Positions 48,122 through 59,744 of a stretch of DNA of 64,000 nucleotides are shown here, in pieces (the first letter of the stretch is position 1; every line of letters begins with the position of its first letter). The position numbers and the translations under genes are program-made. Below the pieces are notes generated by a model that saw only the letters and a list, made by a program, of their open reading frames with translations, was not told the DNA's origin and ran no database searches. The DNA is from Gorsachius magnificus (Eukaryota > Chordata > Aves > Pelecaniformes > Ardeidae): positions 65,704,286-65,768,285 of the forward strand of contig CM067086.1 in the NCBI GenBank assembly GCA_034008185.1, given 5' to 3'.

Positions 48122-48245
48122 CTACTAGCTGGTAGTGTTCTCGTCCCTTTGACAGCATTTGGCTTACTGACACAAGCAGCTTCTTGAGATGACCTACATC
48201 CTGGTTAAGATTCACCGCCACATTTAGTCTTTTATCAGTCAATTC
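48122..48245 (-). CDS. KTN1: KTN1 penultimate coding exon (codons 287-327 plus 1 base)
   Basis: This 124-bp exon enters in phase 0 and leaves one base of the next codon. It reads Glu-Leu-Thr-Asp-Lys-Arg-Leu through Glu-His-Tyr-Gln-Leu-Val plus G. The acceptor is ttccag ending at 48246; the donor is gtaggt from 48121. It matches the end of kinectin (VSLNQ-V-LQ-LL--V-Q-L-K-KEHYQ). The donor sits in a GTAGGTAGGT run, so a cryptic donor 4 bases downstream is possible. If the intron were retained, ten codons and then a TGA follow. Confidence 0.92.
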
Positions 48246-51200
48246 CTGGAAGAAGAAAGAAAAAAAAACCATTAAAAACTCATTTACAATCTAATTACCA
48301 AGAAAGCCTAGAATTAGATCCTCTGTATAAAATTACAGCTCCTTGTGCAGAAGGGAACAATTCTCGCAAGTCAGAGTTACGGCCACATTTAAAGAGAACG
48401 CAGTTCAAAGTCAAGAAGCTGTTTCTTGTCCCAGGGAATTACCTGCACACGCCGAGCGCCGGCAAGAGCATTGCTGACCTCTGGCTCCCACCCTCCCTTG
48501 TCTGGGACTCCACTTACTCGCTGCTTCCAGGAATTGTGCTCATAACCACAGCTGATCCGGCCTCAGAAGTTGTTACCCTGCGTCCCCCCAGGCCTGGCTG
48601 GAAACCCCACGCAGACGAGAGCGCGTGCTTTACTACACAGGCTACTGAGCGCCGTGACGGTGCGCCCAGCGGGAGGGATGCCTCCTGACCCCCGCAGCTC
48701 TAACAACAAGGCTGCTGGACCACCACGAGGACCTGTGGGATGGTGTCCTCAGCAGTACGCAACGCAACTGCAAGGCAGTTCCAGCTGTGAAGCCATTTGA
48801 AGCAGCTGGCTGGAGGTACGCACCTTTCCCCACCCACTCCCCAGCACCGGTGCTCCTGTTCAGGAGACCCCATGGGTTCAGCCTCTGCCCCGCGCCGCTG
48901 TGAAATTCCTGCTTGCCGTGACACCCAGATGTGGCTAAGGACTTCACAAAGCAGTCTAAGCACCAGTCAACACTGAGAAATGGAAAAAAGAAAGCTACCA
49001 AGAGCTAGAAAACTCGTTTCTTGCTCTGAAATGAAAATGCCAAGCTTGCTTCTTTTAAACAAAAATAAGTGCTTTTTTTTTTTTAAGCAGCTCAGCAGTT
49101 TATTAATAGGGAGGTGTCACAACTCAAAACGGACTCTTCCTCTCTTGCCTGCCCTCCTCCCCAGCATGAGGCTTGCTGAGCTAATGGTGATATAATCCCC
49201 ATTTTATTACTTTTATTGATTAGCTCCTCCAGAGACGTACAAAGAACTCCACATCTAAAACACACATTTACTACTCCTTATTCAGCTCATAACACGGGCG
49301 TGCGGATAACCTGGAGGAGAGCTTTCCCTTGCAATTTAACAGCTAAAAATAAGCAGCCCTGCCTTGGTGTCAGCGATACAGAAGTACCCAATTCTCAACG
49401 TGAGCACGGAGGTGTTCGCTCAGCACCGGCCGACGCCGTTCCAACTGAAAGCAGTTTCACTAACAGAATGAGACTGATGCATAACGCTGTTGCAAATCTC
49501 TCCCTAGAGTTTCAGGGAAATTAGAGCGAGTTCAGAGAGGGCCACTTTCCCAGCTCCCATTTGGCTGGAAACGCCGCTAGATATGCTGTAACGCAGAGCA
49601 GGCATTAAATCAAACTCAACCACCTGCACCATTACAGAAACTACTCTGGGCTCAGGCAAGAGAACAAAGCAATATACTGCAAAGCTCTTAAGTGCAACTG
49701 GTAAACATTTTTCTACCATAAAAAATCATTGGGAATCTGTATTAGGGTAGCCTTAACCTATTTTACCCTTATTAAAATAGAAAATCAGGTCCACTAAGCG
49801 AATTCATGTTCTTGACAATCTCATACAGACTGATGAAAGTGGGAAGGCAAATGCAATTAGCATCCCAGCAAATGAATGAACCGCAGCGCTGACTGATAGT
49901 GCTGGGTATGAGAGTGCTCGTGCATTAGCGCCGAAACCACCAGGAGGAGAAGCAATGAAGGAGCCTTTCAATTCACTCTCGGCCCTCAGCTCTGGGAAGA
50001 GCTCTTCTCTCCCACGTGTGCTTCCTCTCCCCTCTGTTTTGCAGCTTCACTGATCCCAGGCGGTGTTTACTCGTGAGTTATAGACACATCCCCAACCCTC
50101 CTGGGGCCACTCCTGAGCAGCTCCCAAAGGCTTTGGGCTCAGTCATGCTGCAGCTCCTGCTAACCCAGGACTGCAAGATTGCCTTACGCAGCCCCTGCTG
50201 TGCCCCAGCCCCGTGCTCTCCATGACTTGGGGGAAAGCATGTCTGTGGGATATGGGGATGAAGAGAGGAAGAGGATGGTAGCAGGGAACCCCCTGCGATC
50301 ACAGAGCCAGTACCTAAGACCAGCACTGCACTGAGATTTCCCTCCACCGTGCTTTACATGTACAGCGTTCCCAGTTTTCAGTGACAGTGTTTTACACTGA
50401 GATCTGGGGGGAAAAAAGCACATCAGATTTCATATAAGCTTCAAAATAAGTTTACTGCCTAAGCAAGCTGCTGAATACAAACGACTTCCTTAAAGCATAC
50501 TAAAAGGCACCCCTTAGCCATCATCTAATCCCACAAGTGACAAGGAAGCTGATTAGAAAAACCTAATGCCCTATTTTTAAACAGTAAGAAAAGGAGTCCA
50601 AAGAAAACACATTGGATGTGTCTGAGGGTTTACACAAGCATCACTTCTCAATCTTGCAGGTTGGTTCCAGTACCCAGAAAAAACAAATATGCTCATTTTC
50701 AAGCGTGTGTTTTCAGGTCCTTCTTAAAAAAGAGACACTGTTGCTAGGTGGAAGTGGCTGGAAGACTTTCTTTTTTAATCTGAGAGCTATTTTAAGCTGG
50801 GGTTTTAGGCTTCTAGGGAGACAGCTGGGTTTTTTTTTTTTCCTTTAAAAAAAAGCAGCAAAAAGGGCTTGGGGAAGAAGATAAAGAAAATGTTCTAATT
50901 CCAGCCTCTGCCAATGGCTACCTGTCAAGAGCGCTGTTTAGACAATTAACATATTTTTACTAATGAAGGCTTAATTACAGGTTTATCAGGACTGTTTTTC
51001 CACACTCCTCTTCCGAATAAAGCCATGGATATTCTGGAGGAAACTTGGTTAGGGTTCCACAACATGCCCACACAGCTGCAGCAGAGCAATGCATGAGCCA
51101 GAGGGGTTATGCAAGTTAAGGGTGAGGCAATTAAATCAAACCAGCATACCCAGGGCACATCTAATGACACCCAGCTCAGGAGAGGGCTCACCAGCCACAA

Positions 51201-52764
51201 AACGCCACAGCTGATGGCATCGCCGTTCTGGTGTACCACTTGGAGAAGCCATAAAGGCACCGCAGAGGGCAAGCAGTCTGGCACTGGTTTGAGGAGGGCT
51301 TTTCTTCTCCAGCCTGCTGCAGACAGGGAGGGCTCGGCAGACCCAACACCCCTCCCAGGCAACCAGCTCACGGGGTTGGGACATCCATGGTCTCACAAGG
51401 CCCAGCTGCATCTCTGGCTTGGACATGGTGAGCCCACAACGCAAGGGTCGATCAGCATCCACGACGGATCACTCTGGAAAAGCCACTTCATTTCTGCTAA
51501 TGACTACAAAGGCAAAGGCTTTTCTACAGTACTCCTTAGAGGACTCCTAGCTTCCTCTCGCAGCTGATGAAGCTACTTAACTTTCAGCAGCTAAAAGGAG
51601 TCTATATAAATTATTTGTCCTACCAGCAAGAGCTCATTTTCCCCTCAAACAACAGTATTTTCTTACACTCTATCCATCAGAAGAAAATGGGTAATGAGTT
51701 CCATTGACACCACTTAACTGTGTAAAACAAGCTGGGAAGGCATCTGCTTTAGCCTTCCCTTTCCCAACTGCCTTCTGGAAAGCTCTTGTGAAGCTGTCTT
51801 GAAGCTGGTGTGAAAGCTCTCGTTTCCAGAGATGGAGAAGCCCAGTTACAAAGCCACAACTCAACCGCTTGTACAGGCAGTGCCTTTTTAGAGCCAGCAC
51901 TCGGTGTACCAGCTACACAAGCAGTTCAGCAATCATTTGTGTGTACAGTAACCCACGGGCTCAGGCAACTCACCGGCAAGCGTGAAAACAGGCCACCCCA
52001 GAGTCCACCCAACTCTAGACCCTGCAACTGCAATGCCATTATATACAGAGAGTATAAAACCACCATTAGTCTGGAGACTTGCCCATCCACAGCACAAGGC
52101 AGTGCTCAAGTCTGTCACTTACTGAAGCTCAGGCTAGTAAGATTTTGCTGCTGGATCACTTTTAGATCAGCACAAGGAGCCAGGACCAGCTGAAGTTGAA
52201 TTTGGGCACCTACCAGTGGCTAAGGACAGGCTCTTGCCCACAGCTGCAGAGGACCAGAAGGGTCAATGTTCTGGCAAGACATTGTCTGCCTTGGTGTACA
52301 GGGCATGCAAGACTTGCCTGCCTTCTTTGGCATTACGGATGGCAGCAAGTGCCAACCCAACAGTTAACATTTTAAGCTCATTTAGTAATCAGCAGGTTTA
52401 TTTTTAGCTTCTCTTCAAGAAAGGAGAAGTCTGGGGATCTTCCCCAGACTCTTCCCACTTTTGCCCAAACCAACTAACCTTTGGAAGCCCGGATCTCATG
52501 TCCAGAATCTCTCCCCTTACAAATTTGAGCTATGGGGAAGAGGTCACAATCAAGATGACGGCAGAACCCCCAGAAAGATGTCAGCATCCTTGGGATACAG
52601 CTCCAGGACACCACTGACAAGTTATAGGACAGGAAGCTTCACCAAGCCCTAATTTACCATCAGCAGAACAACTCCTGCTCCTTTACTGACCCTCACTCCC
52701 CAAAGTTCACGTTTTGCACGAGATTTGCATTGCCCCTGAGCATAGGCTCAAAAGAAACACTCAC
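48246..52764. other. KTN1 intron, 4.5 kb (largest complete one)
   Basis: Unique sequence without recognisable CR1. T runs occur near 49073-49084 and 50829-50841. Several plus-strand open frames of 60-150 codons have no kinectin-like or otherwise familiar composition. Confidence 0.75.
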
Positions 52765-52857
52765 CGATTCTGTGCAAGCATCACTGTTTTCAATAACATT
52801 GGCATCCCCAACAACTTTTCCAATTTCTCTCTCAAGAGATGCCAGAGACTCCTGGGC
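52765..52857 (-). CDS. KTN1: KTN1 coding exon (codons 256-286)
   Basis: This 93-bp phase 0/0 exon reads Ala-Gln-Glu-Ser-Leu-Ala-Ser-Leu-Glu through Asp-Ala-Cys-Thr-Glu-Ser. The acceptor is ctacag ending at 52858 and the donor is gtgag from 52764. It carries VIENSD, as in kinectin, followed by a variable acidic/Ser region. The sequence stays open for a further 17 codons into the intron before the next stop, so intron read-through would not truncate at once. The polypyrimidine tract before the acceptor holds a run of about 18 T on the coding strand. Confidence 0.93.
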
Positions 52858-54225
52858 CTGTAGGGGAGGAAAAAAAAAAAAAAAAAACCAAACACAAACC
52901 AAAAACAGAATAACAGAAAACCACCACCACCACACACAGGGGAGGCACAACAATTAGCAAAGGCTGAGAAGCAAACCCCCGTCTCTCCAAGAGCACTAGA
53001 GACACAGGGTATCACTCCTCAGGAGAAAATGTGGTTTATGCCAGCTTGGCTCGGGGACCAACACATTTGCCAAGTTACATGTCTCCTTACAATCAGCATG
53101 TTTCATGTCAGCCTGCCTGATTTAAAGCGGGGAAGCTTTAATAGTCTCATATCAAGTTATTAGGTTAAAATTGTGCAGCAAATTTTTTGTGCAAGAGTAA
53201 CAGCTCAGGCAGGTCTCCAAAAGCCTAATCATAGATCTGCCTTTATATAGAATATACCATGAACCAGGGCCACCAGCACAGCTCACTTCATATGTCAACA
53301 TCCAATGTAATTGCCCTGAGAAAAATGTTTTAAACACCTTACTGCAGCAGGTCGTCTTTGTTTTCTGACTTCCTAGCAGTGCTTTTGTGATGATCTGTCC
53401 CTGGTGCCAGGACAAGACCTGCCCCACCAACAGCCCTCCCCACTCCAGCCTTGCAAGAATGCAGCCCAATTTCCTTACTACTCATCTGCCGCAGAAGGAA
53501 CAAGGTGTTACGCAGTCTGGAGCCAGAGCTCAGCCACTCTGCAGGCTATTCTTAACTCCATTTATCAATTCTCCTGCGAGAGGTTTGCTTCTGGGGTGAC
53601 AGACAGCACTGAGACCTCTCATGCTTCAAGATTTCCCACTCCAATCCATCTTGCGAGAGCGGCCGCTCAGGAAGAGCGGAGGTAACCCACCTGCTTGTCT
53701 CATCAAGCTTGGGCAGAGCTAACTTTAATGATTTGCAGTCTCCTGGGTGACAGCCAATTTGTAACCACGTGCAAATGTGCAGATGGCTTGTAAACCAACT
53801 CGTAAGCCGCTGCCATTTGAGACTGGATTTAAAAGTTTCAGGCTGTGGTGTGGGTGTAGGGCTGTGGGAAGGGCTTTTTGTTCAGCTGTGTTTCTTTAAA
53901 TAAAGAATTATCTGTCAGCCCCAAATCACCACTTGTTACCACTGCCACAAAATTGTTATGAACAAGAGACTCTTTCAAGAAGGATAATTAAACAGAGCTG
54001 TTAGTTGCATTTTTATCATTTTAACAGACATGCAGGTATCTTGCATGAGCTCTTACACCCACGGTCCCAGCCACTTGGGGAACCAGCAAGTGGAGAAAGA
54101 CACCTCACCAGGCAGGCAGTCTGCTCAAGCCGCTCAAATCACCGTGTTTTCCAGCACTGCAAAGCTACTGATCTTGGCAGTTTTGATAACATTTAGATCT
54201 GCAACCGTGAAGGGTCTCTGCTTAC
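52858..54225. other. KTN1 intron, 1.37 kb
   Basis: Unique intron. A long A run on the plus strand (about 52869-52886) is the polypyrimidine tract of the downstream acceptor, and a CCACCA-type simple stretch lies at 52920-52938. No further exon seen. Confidence 0.75.
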
Positions 54226-54309
54226 CTTGGGCAAGTCACCAGCTACCTTCTGTCTCTCGTTTTGATCAACTTTGAGTTTTGATAGTGTTTCGTTTAGCTG
54301 TGTTTTCAG
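54226..54309 (-). CDS. KTN1: KTN1 coding exon (codons 228-255), 28-codon unit 3
   Basis: This 84-bp phase 0/0 exon reads Leu-Lys-Thr-Gln-Leu-Asn-Glu-Thr-Leu through Val-Ala-Gly-Asp-Leu-Pro-Lys. The acceptor is ttgcag ending at 54310 and the donor is gtaag from 54225. It carries QLNETL-KL and NERQKVAGD, both highly characteristic of kinectin. Near the end a Pro replaces the His found in the mammalian protein as I remember it (DLHK), which would weaken the helix at the exon border. Confidence 0.95.
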
Positions 54310-56666
54310 CTGCAAAATAGTAACAAGGAAAATCAGTTTCCCCTCACACGCACAGATTTTATCTGTCTGTCCCACAGATTAACCCAGTGCACACTGACTG
54401 CAAGGAGAGTAAGATTACTAACAATTATTGCACACACTGGATTAGTCAACATGTATGATGAGGTTTACAAGGACAGGCAAGGAAGAGAGATTCCATCTGT
54501 AAAGATCAATGTAGAGAATGGAAACTACAGAAGAAAAGACGTCGTTGGCATCAGCATGATTACAAGTGGCTTCGACTTCTAAACTATATTGCCGGTAGGA
54601 ATATTAGCAATACTGAAAGTACCTAAGCCTCTCCAACACTCTTATCACCAGCCAGCCCAGACTTCAACTTAATTCACAGCAAATATGCAAAAATGTAGAT
54701 TGTCATCTTCCTAATTCAGGCTAAACAGTCACTTTACTGCTGAATAAACTAAAAAGCTCAACTTGTCATCTTAATAAAGCACCACTTACTACAACTATGT
54801 TGACTTAACCAGTCTGTTAATGTCACATCAAGGCATGAATCACTGACAGGGGTATATTAAGTTGTCAATTGTGTTTAGATTCAATCCAAAAAAGTGAAAT
54901 TATTTCAGTCAAGAGGGATGAATACTTTGTACTGGCTGCCCTTAAACTACAGCCTTCCAAAGGATATAAACATTTTTTAAAGAATATTTCGATTGCTCTT
55001 CAACACAGCAAACAGAACCAGCCACAGCACTTAAGGCTTGAGCCTCATATAGGAGTGCTAACAAGAAGCTCGAGTGCCAATTTTGTTGGATTTGTGCCTC
55101 TGAAGTGCACTGTGCTAATGTTCACTATTCCTGCTGTCAATCTTCTTGGGAGCCAGCAGGGGATTAAAGAAGTGAACAATAGGCTACTCAGAGCCCTGGA
55201 TTCTCACCGATTCCAAACCTATGCATTGCATTTGTCTCACCCTTGGAAGGTTTCCCCCTTTGGAGCACCTGGACTGGTGGATGCTGTTCTGCATTTTGGA
55301 GAAGCACTGTTGAGCTCCTCTGCAGTTTCAGCTTCTCTCCTTGTAAATTAATGGGAAACGCATTTTGAAATCCCATCATTTCTATTCCTCTGCCTCCTGC
55401 TAGTTCAAAAAAAAAAGCCTGATATACACCGGACAGCACTCCTAAGCCATTTGCATTAAGGTAGTTTACCACCTCCTCACGCTCCTACCAGCATCAGATT
55501 GCAGAGTCAAGCTGCCCTAGCAGGGAGCTCAGCTTTTTAAGCTTTTGTTGTTACAGACATAATAGATTGTTGCCTCTTATATTCAAGAGGTTGGCGTTTA
55601 CTGATTAACTTGCAAGATATGCATTCAATTCCCATTTCCCTTGCTTTCAAAACGAGAGGCTTTGGTTGCTGAAGCAGGATGCTAATCAACGCTGTACTAG
55701 ACTTGCCAAGTACACTGCTAAACTTAAGCAGATTGTTATTGTGGGCTTAGTTGTTTGGGTTTTTTTAATCAACTATTTTAACCCAGTTACATTAGTGACA
55801 GTACCCTGGTGAGATCAGCAGCTCAGCCTGCAGTGACAGGTTGTCCCATCCACTAAAACCCACCAGAGACATGGTGACAGAGACAACCTTCCCCAATTCT
55901 GGCTCATGAGCAAGAAAGCACTGTCCAAAGGAAGCAGAAGAAGGATTTGACTCCTCCTGCAGCCTTAAAAACCACATCACTAAAACAAATGAGAAGTGAA
56001 AGGACGCAAACCAGAAACCCATGCATCTTTGGGTCTATAGGTCTGGCCCCAGTTAATCCGACTCCTCAAGAAAACCTGGTATAGGAGCATTATTGGCTGG
56101 AGAGCACTGCTAGCCAAACATGCTGTTACACAATGCACGCACCAAGCCAGAACAGCTATCCAGCCCCATCAGGATGCCAGCTGCTCAATAGCTGGATACT
56201 CTGAATTCATCTAACACTGGTTTGGGCCAATTTCTGTACGTATAGAGGAGGATGGAAAAGACTCCGATCAGTCAGAGCACAGGTACCACCGCTGCATCCT
56301 CAAAAGCTTTGGGAAAAAAAAACACCAGAGAATAATCCTCATATTAAACCAATGAAAGCACAACTTTTGTTGCTCCAAGGACAGTATATTTGCTGTTGTG
56401 TATGTCTATACCGCAAACCATTGATTCTCAAGAAATTTCAGGAATGAAAGTCTTACAGACTTTGGAAAAAGTCTTAAGAACCAGACATGCTATTGTTAGG
56501 AGCAGGGAAAGAGACAAATTGTAAAAGTCAGACTACATAAGTGATTGCAATGGACAAAAATATCAAGCTGAAGAGGTTAGCAGAACAGACAGGATTTGAA
56601 ATAAGTCTCCACTTGATAAGTATGCTGGGAGCCTAGTTTGTGCCCAGCGGAGAACAAGCTTCTTAC
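54310..56666. other. KTN1 intron, 2.36 kb
   Basis: Unique AT-rich intron separating the second and third 28-codon exons. A 160-codon plus-strand open stretch at 54869-55351 opens on TTG rather than ATG and resembles nothing I know. Confidence 0.75.
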
Positions 56667-56750
56667 CAAATTTAACTCTTCATTCTGTCTTACTGCTTCA
56701 GAATATGAATCATCAAGTTTTTTCTGCAATTCAGTCAAGAGATCTTTGAG
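56667..56750 (-). CDS. KTN1: KTN1 coding exon (codons 200-227), 28-codon unit 2, likely cassette
   Basis: This 84-bp phase 0/0 exon reads Leu-Lys-Asp-Leu-Leu-Thr-Glu-Leu-Gln-Lys-Lys-Leu through Asn-Glu-Glu-Leu-Asn-Leu. The acceptor AG is at 56752-56751 and the donor is gtaag from 56666. It is nearly identical to the kinectin segment LKDLLTELQKKLDDSYSEAV. I recall kinectin isoforms that lack a 28-residue C-terminal piece; this exon has the right size, but I cannot show from sequence that it is the one. Leu at positions 1, 5, 8, 12 and 26 continues the d/a register of the preceding exon. Confidence 0.95.
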
Positions 56751-56943
56751 CTGAAATGAAGTTTAGAGTTTTAGGATTTGTCTCCTTAGGATGCCCACTT
56801 TTCTTCTGCTCAGTTATTAGTGTGTTGCTCTACCCTAAGGTCACAAGCATACGAACTCCTCAGCCACAGGGGCTAAGCATTAGATTAGTTTGCCAGCCAA
56901 CTGGTAACCAAAGAAAAAGAACAGTTTGGTCAATTATGTTTAC

Positions 56944-57027
56944 CTCTCTGACTTCTGAAACATAAGTAGAGCGTTCTATTTCTGCCTTTTCTAGTTCACT
57001 TTCCAAATGTTCTCTCTCTTTTTTAAG
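56944..57027 (-). CDS. KTN1: KTN1 coding exon (codons 172-199), 28-codon coiled-coil unit 1
   Basis: This 84-bp phase 0/0 exon reads Leu-Lys-Lys-Glu-Arg-Glu-His-Leu-Glu through Val-Ser-Glu-Val-Arg-Glu. The acceptor AG is at 57029-57028 and the donor is gtaaa from 56943. It matches kinectin REREHLE-ELEKAE-ERSTYV-EVRE almost residue for residue. The length is exactly four heptads, with core-type positions at residues 1, 8, 12, 15, 22 and 26 (Leu, Leu, Leu, Ala, Tyr, Val). Confidence 0.95.
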
Positions 57028-57483
57028 CTAGAAACAGAAAAACAGAGTTAAAACAGATGTTTTCAGTGTTTCCTTGCAGTACCATTTTCTTGATTTATTA
57101 TTAGCTATAAATTTCTATCAAATACGCCACGACATTTAGAGAGCATTTCAAATCCAGTGATTGCACAGCACAGATTTGAACTGTTACATTTCAACAAGAT
57201 AACAAGAAAAAGAATCAAGCCCAAGACCATCAACAACTGTTGAGGTAAACTGCTTACTCTCACAGGGAAAGAGCCCCAGTGGGTAAGTACAGGAGTAAAA
57301 ACCAGGACAACTTCCAGTACCCAGCTTCTCTCCCTCTTAGAAACACTGGCCAAAAGATTCATTTTAAACTGCAGCACAGGCTACACTAATTGCAGGAGAG
57401 AAGTCCTAGGAAGTTCAGGCTTACAGCATAAACCACAATTTAAGTAACAGAAAGCTTTAAAGAAAAAAAACACCTGCACGTAC
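57028..57483. other. KTN1 intron, 456 bp
   Basis: AT-rich, unique sequence with GT-AG ends on the minus strand. Nothing else seen. Confidence 0.8.
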
Positions 57484-57555
57484 AGTTTCAACTTCTTTGA
57501 TTTCTTCCTTTAACCTCTCTACCTCGTGCTCCAAAGAAACAACCGAAGAACGCAT
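57484..57555 (-). CDS. KTN1: KTN1 coding exon (codons 148-171)
   Basis: This 72-bp phase 0/0 exon reads Met-Arg-Ser-Ser-Val-Val-Ser-Leu-Glu-His-Glu-Val through Glu-Val-Glu-Thr. The acceptor is ctgcag ending at 57556 and the donor is gtacg from 57483. Position and length match the kinectin segment after KTIKQ and before the REREHLE block, but sequence conservation is lower than in its neighbours. A Leu-Glu-x-Glu-Val-Glu-Arg-Leu heptad pattern supports coiled coil. Confidence 0.88.
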
Positions 57556-58924
57556 CTGCAGTTTCAAGAAAGATAAATCTATCATTCAGTTGGGTTGGCC
57601 TAAGACAAACTCTCCATATACACACAAGCTTGCTTCTACGATTTAAAAATATTAAGAATGAAATCACAGTGACTGAATAGAATAAGATTCTCACTCAAAT
57701 AATTTAATTTACTGAGTCTTCATTATAACAACTTTACTACCCTCTCCCAACACAAGAAGTTCTCTGATAGAGCCTACATGCCCAAAAGATTTGGAATATA
57801 TGGACTAAGCCAGCTGTCCATCAGCCATGGTAAGGAAAATATCTTTCCTAGACAGGGAAGACTGTCTCCAACCACATATTATATGTAGCCAAACCCAGCA
57901 TTTTTAGCCTTATTAGAAGCTGCATAAGTGCAGCAGATGGTAGCACATCTATAGTTCAAGATCTGACATCCTTTTATAAGCCCCTCAAACACGATGTTTA
58001 TAAATCATCTGTTTGCTCCAGGCTCATTCTCTAGCACTCAAATTTACTAAGCAGAATAATTTCTTTCAAAAAACCCTACTTGACCTACTTTAACTCTAGA
58101 TTAGGAAAAAAACGTAAAAGGCTTTTTTCTTACCACTTTTGCTAGCAACAGAGCCTTCCTAAAAAGGAAAGCTTTGCAGGCAATTTCAAGTGTAATTAGC
58201 TGACCATAATAGATTAAGCACTACTTTAACAGCTTCCCAAAAAATTGTTATGATTATATGATACAGACTTTTTTGTGCTGAAATTGAAGTATCTGTTCAT
58301 AAATAAGACTTTGAAAAAAAAGCAGGTGCTTAAGAGAAATACAGTCTGAGTTGCCATGATCAGAAAAATATTTATTCCTGGGCATATTAATGGGAGACAT
58401 ACATTCCTGAATCATTGGCTTCCTATCCCATCAGCACTACTATTATTACGTGCTGTTTGGCTGCCTCCTGCATCACCTGCAAAGGACTGTGACACAGACT
58501 TGCAATAATGGTCAAAGACTATACCTGTGCTCTTCATTTGTTCTTGCTACTCTAAAGATGGCAACAGGAATAGCCACACAAATCTAAAGACACCAACAAT
58601 TCCTCCACTTTTTAGGGTTGTTTTTGTTTTTTGGTGTTTTTTTTTTAAATGGAAAGACGTTCCTCAAAAAAAAAGAAAAGTCACTCTTCACATGAAAGTA
58701 AGTATCAGAGCACCAAAAATCCTATTGTTATAGGAATCCTACTGTTATAAGGAGGGATCATTCCTATTATACTGGTTGCAGACTTCACCTTTTTCACCCA
58801 CTGGTCACGCACACATCAAACCAGGCAGCCAGGGCTGTTCTACACCTGCCTTGACAGCACTCAAACACCCTCTGCGACTTCAAGCAGAAACTGGCTGCCG
58901 CAAAAAGCCCATCTTCAGAAATAC
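57556..58924. other. KTN1 intron, 1.37 kb
   Basis: AT-rich intron with a T-rich tract near 58620-58646. No repeat element or further exon is recognisable. Confidence 0.8.
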
Positions 58925-59017
58925 CTGTTTAAGTTCCTTCTGTGATTCTTCAACTTTTATCTTCCATTTGCTTTCTTCCTCTTCCACACTCCTCTGTAGC
59001 CTTTGTAAAATCCCCTC
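58925..59017 (-). CDS. KTN1: KTN1 coding exon (codons 117-147)
   Basis: This 93-bp phase 0/0 exon reads Glu-Gly-Ile-Leu-Gln-Arg-Leu-Gln-Arg-Ser-Val through Lys-Glu-Leu-Lys-Gln. The acceptor AG is at 59019-59018 and the donor is gtatt from 58924. It continues SVLAET into EGILQ-LQRSVE-EE-KWK-KV, the expected order in kinectin. The upstream intron is only 89 bp, the shortest in the visible gene. Confidence 0.95.
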
Positions 59018-59106
59018 CTAAGAAGAGAGCGGGGTTTGAAAGCTTACAGCAGAAGAAAGGCAGCTTGCAACATCATAAGGCACAGGCAAGCGGGCGTCCT
59101 GCTTAC

Positions 59107-59196
59107 CGTCTCCGCCAGAACCGATTTGTATTTCTCGCACTCCAGCTGCAGCAGTATGTGCATTTCCTCTGCCTCCTTCAACTTCTGCTCCATAGC
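59107..59196 (-). CDS. KTN1: KTN1 coding exon (codons 87-116)
   Basis: This 90-bp phase 0/0 exon reads Ala-Met-Glu-Gln-Lys-Leu-Lys-Glu through Lys-Ser-Val-Leu-Ala-Glu-Thr. The acceptor AG is at 59198-59197 and the donor is gtaag from 59106. The core LLQLECEKYKSVLAET is the best diagnostic for the gene. RRBP1 has a related but different version (LQAECDQYRSILAET), so this exon favours KTN1 over its paralogue. It is strongly helical and restarts the coiled coil after the linker exon. Confidence 0.96.
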
Positions 59197-59663
59197 CTGG
59201 CAATGGAGAAAAGGGACCAGAAGAGTCACATCTCAGCTAACAGAATTGAGTTCCATTATTCATCGTATTTCAGCAAGCAAGCTAATATCATTCACATAGG
59301 CAGGTCTTTCTTTCCAACCCATGCGAAGCCAACAGCAAGTGCCATGTCCACCTCCAACTCTCAATACTCAATCACAAACTTTACGTGAGTTACCGCAGTA
59401 ATTCTGAGTCACCTGAAAAAACCAATTACTTGAAAAAGGGAGCAGGGATTTTGAATTTCCACGAACATTTTCACAACTCCACAAGGTGCTTTTCAAAGAT
59501 GCAAACACGTTTCTGATTTAAAAGATGCAAATACCTATAAAACAATTTTTTTGTCACCCGTTTGCCAATTTGAACTTCACAATCCAGAGCACCATTTGCA
59601 AGATTTATACTGGAAAAATACACTATGCCCCACACAACCAAGTTTTCCACCGTTTGTGCCTAC
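59197..59663. other. KTN1 intron, 467 bp
   Basis: Short AT-rich intron between the linker exon and the LECEKYKSVLAET exon. I see nothing else in it. Confidence 0.8.
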
Positions 59664-59744
59664 CTTGACATCTTCAGATCCTGAAGCCTCTCTCAAGTAT
59701 TCTTTAGCCATCTTTTCAAACCCACATATCCATTCACTATGACT
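59664..59744 (-). CDS. KTN1: KTN1 coding exon (codons 60-86), non-coiled linker
   Basis: This 81-bp phase 0/0 exon reads Ser-His-Ser-Glu-Trp-Ile-Cys-Gly-Phe-Glu-Lys through Gly-Ser-Glu-Asp-Val-Lys. The acceptor AG is at 59746-59745 and the donor is gtagg from 59663. It corresponds to the kinectin segment with GEW-GFEK-AKE and SGSEEVK. The Trp, Gly and Ser content suggests a linker between coiled-coil blocks. I recall short C-terminal segments of kinectin being alternatively spliced; this exon can be skipped without changing the frame. Confidence 0.92.

Noticed and set aside
54869..55351. 160-codon plus-strand frame in a KTN1 intron
   Set aside because: It opens on TTG, has no early ATG, no splice context and no familiar motif. 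It is best taken as a chance frame antisense to the gene.
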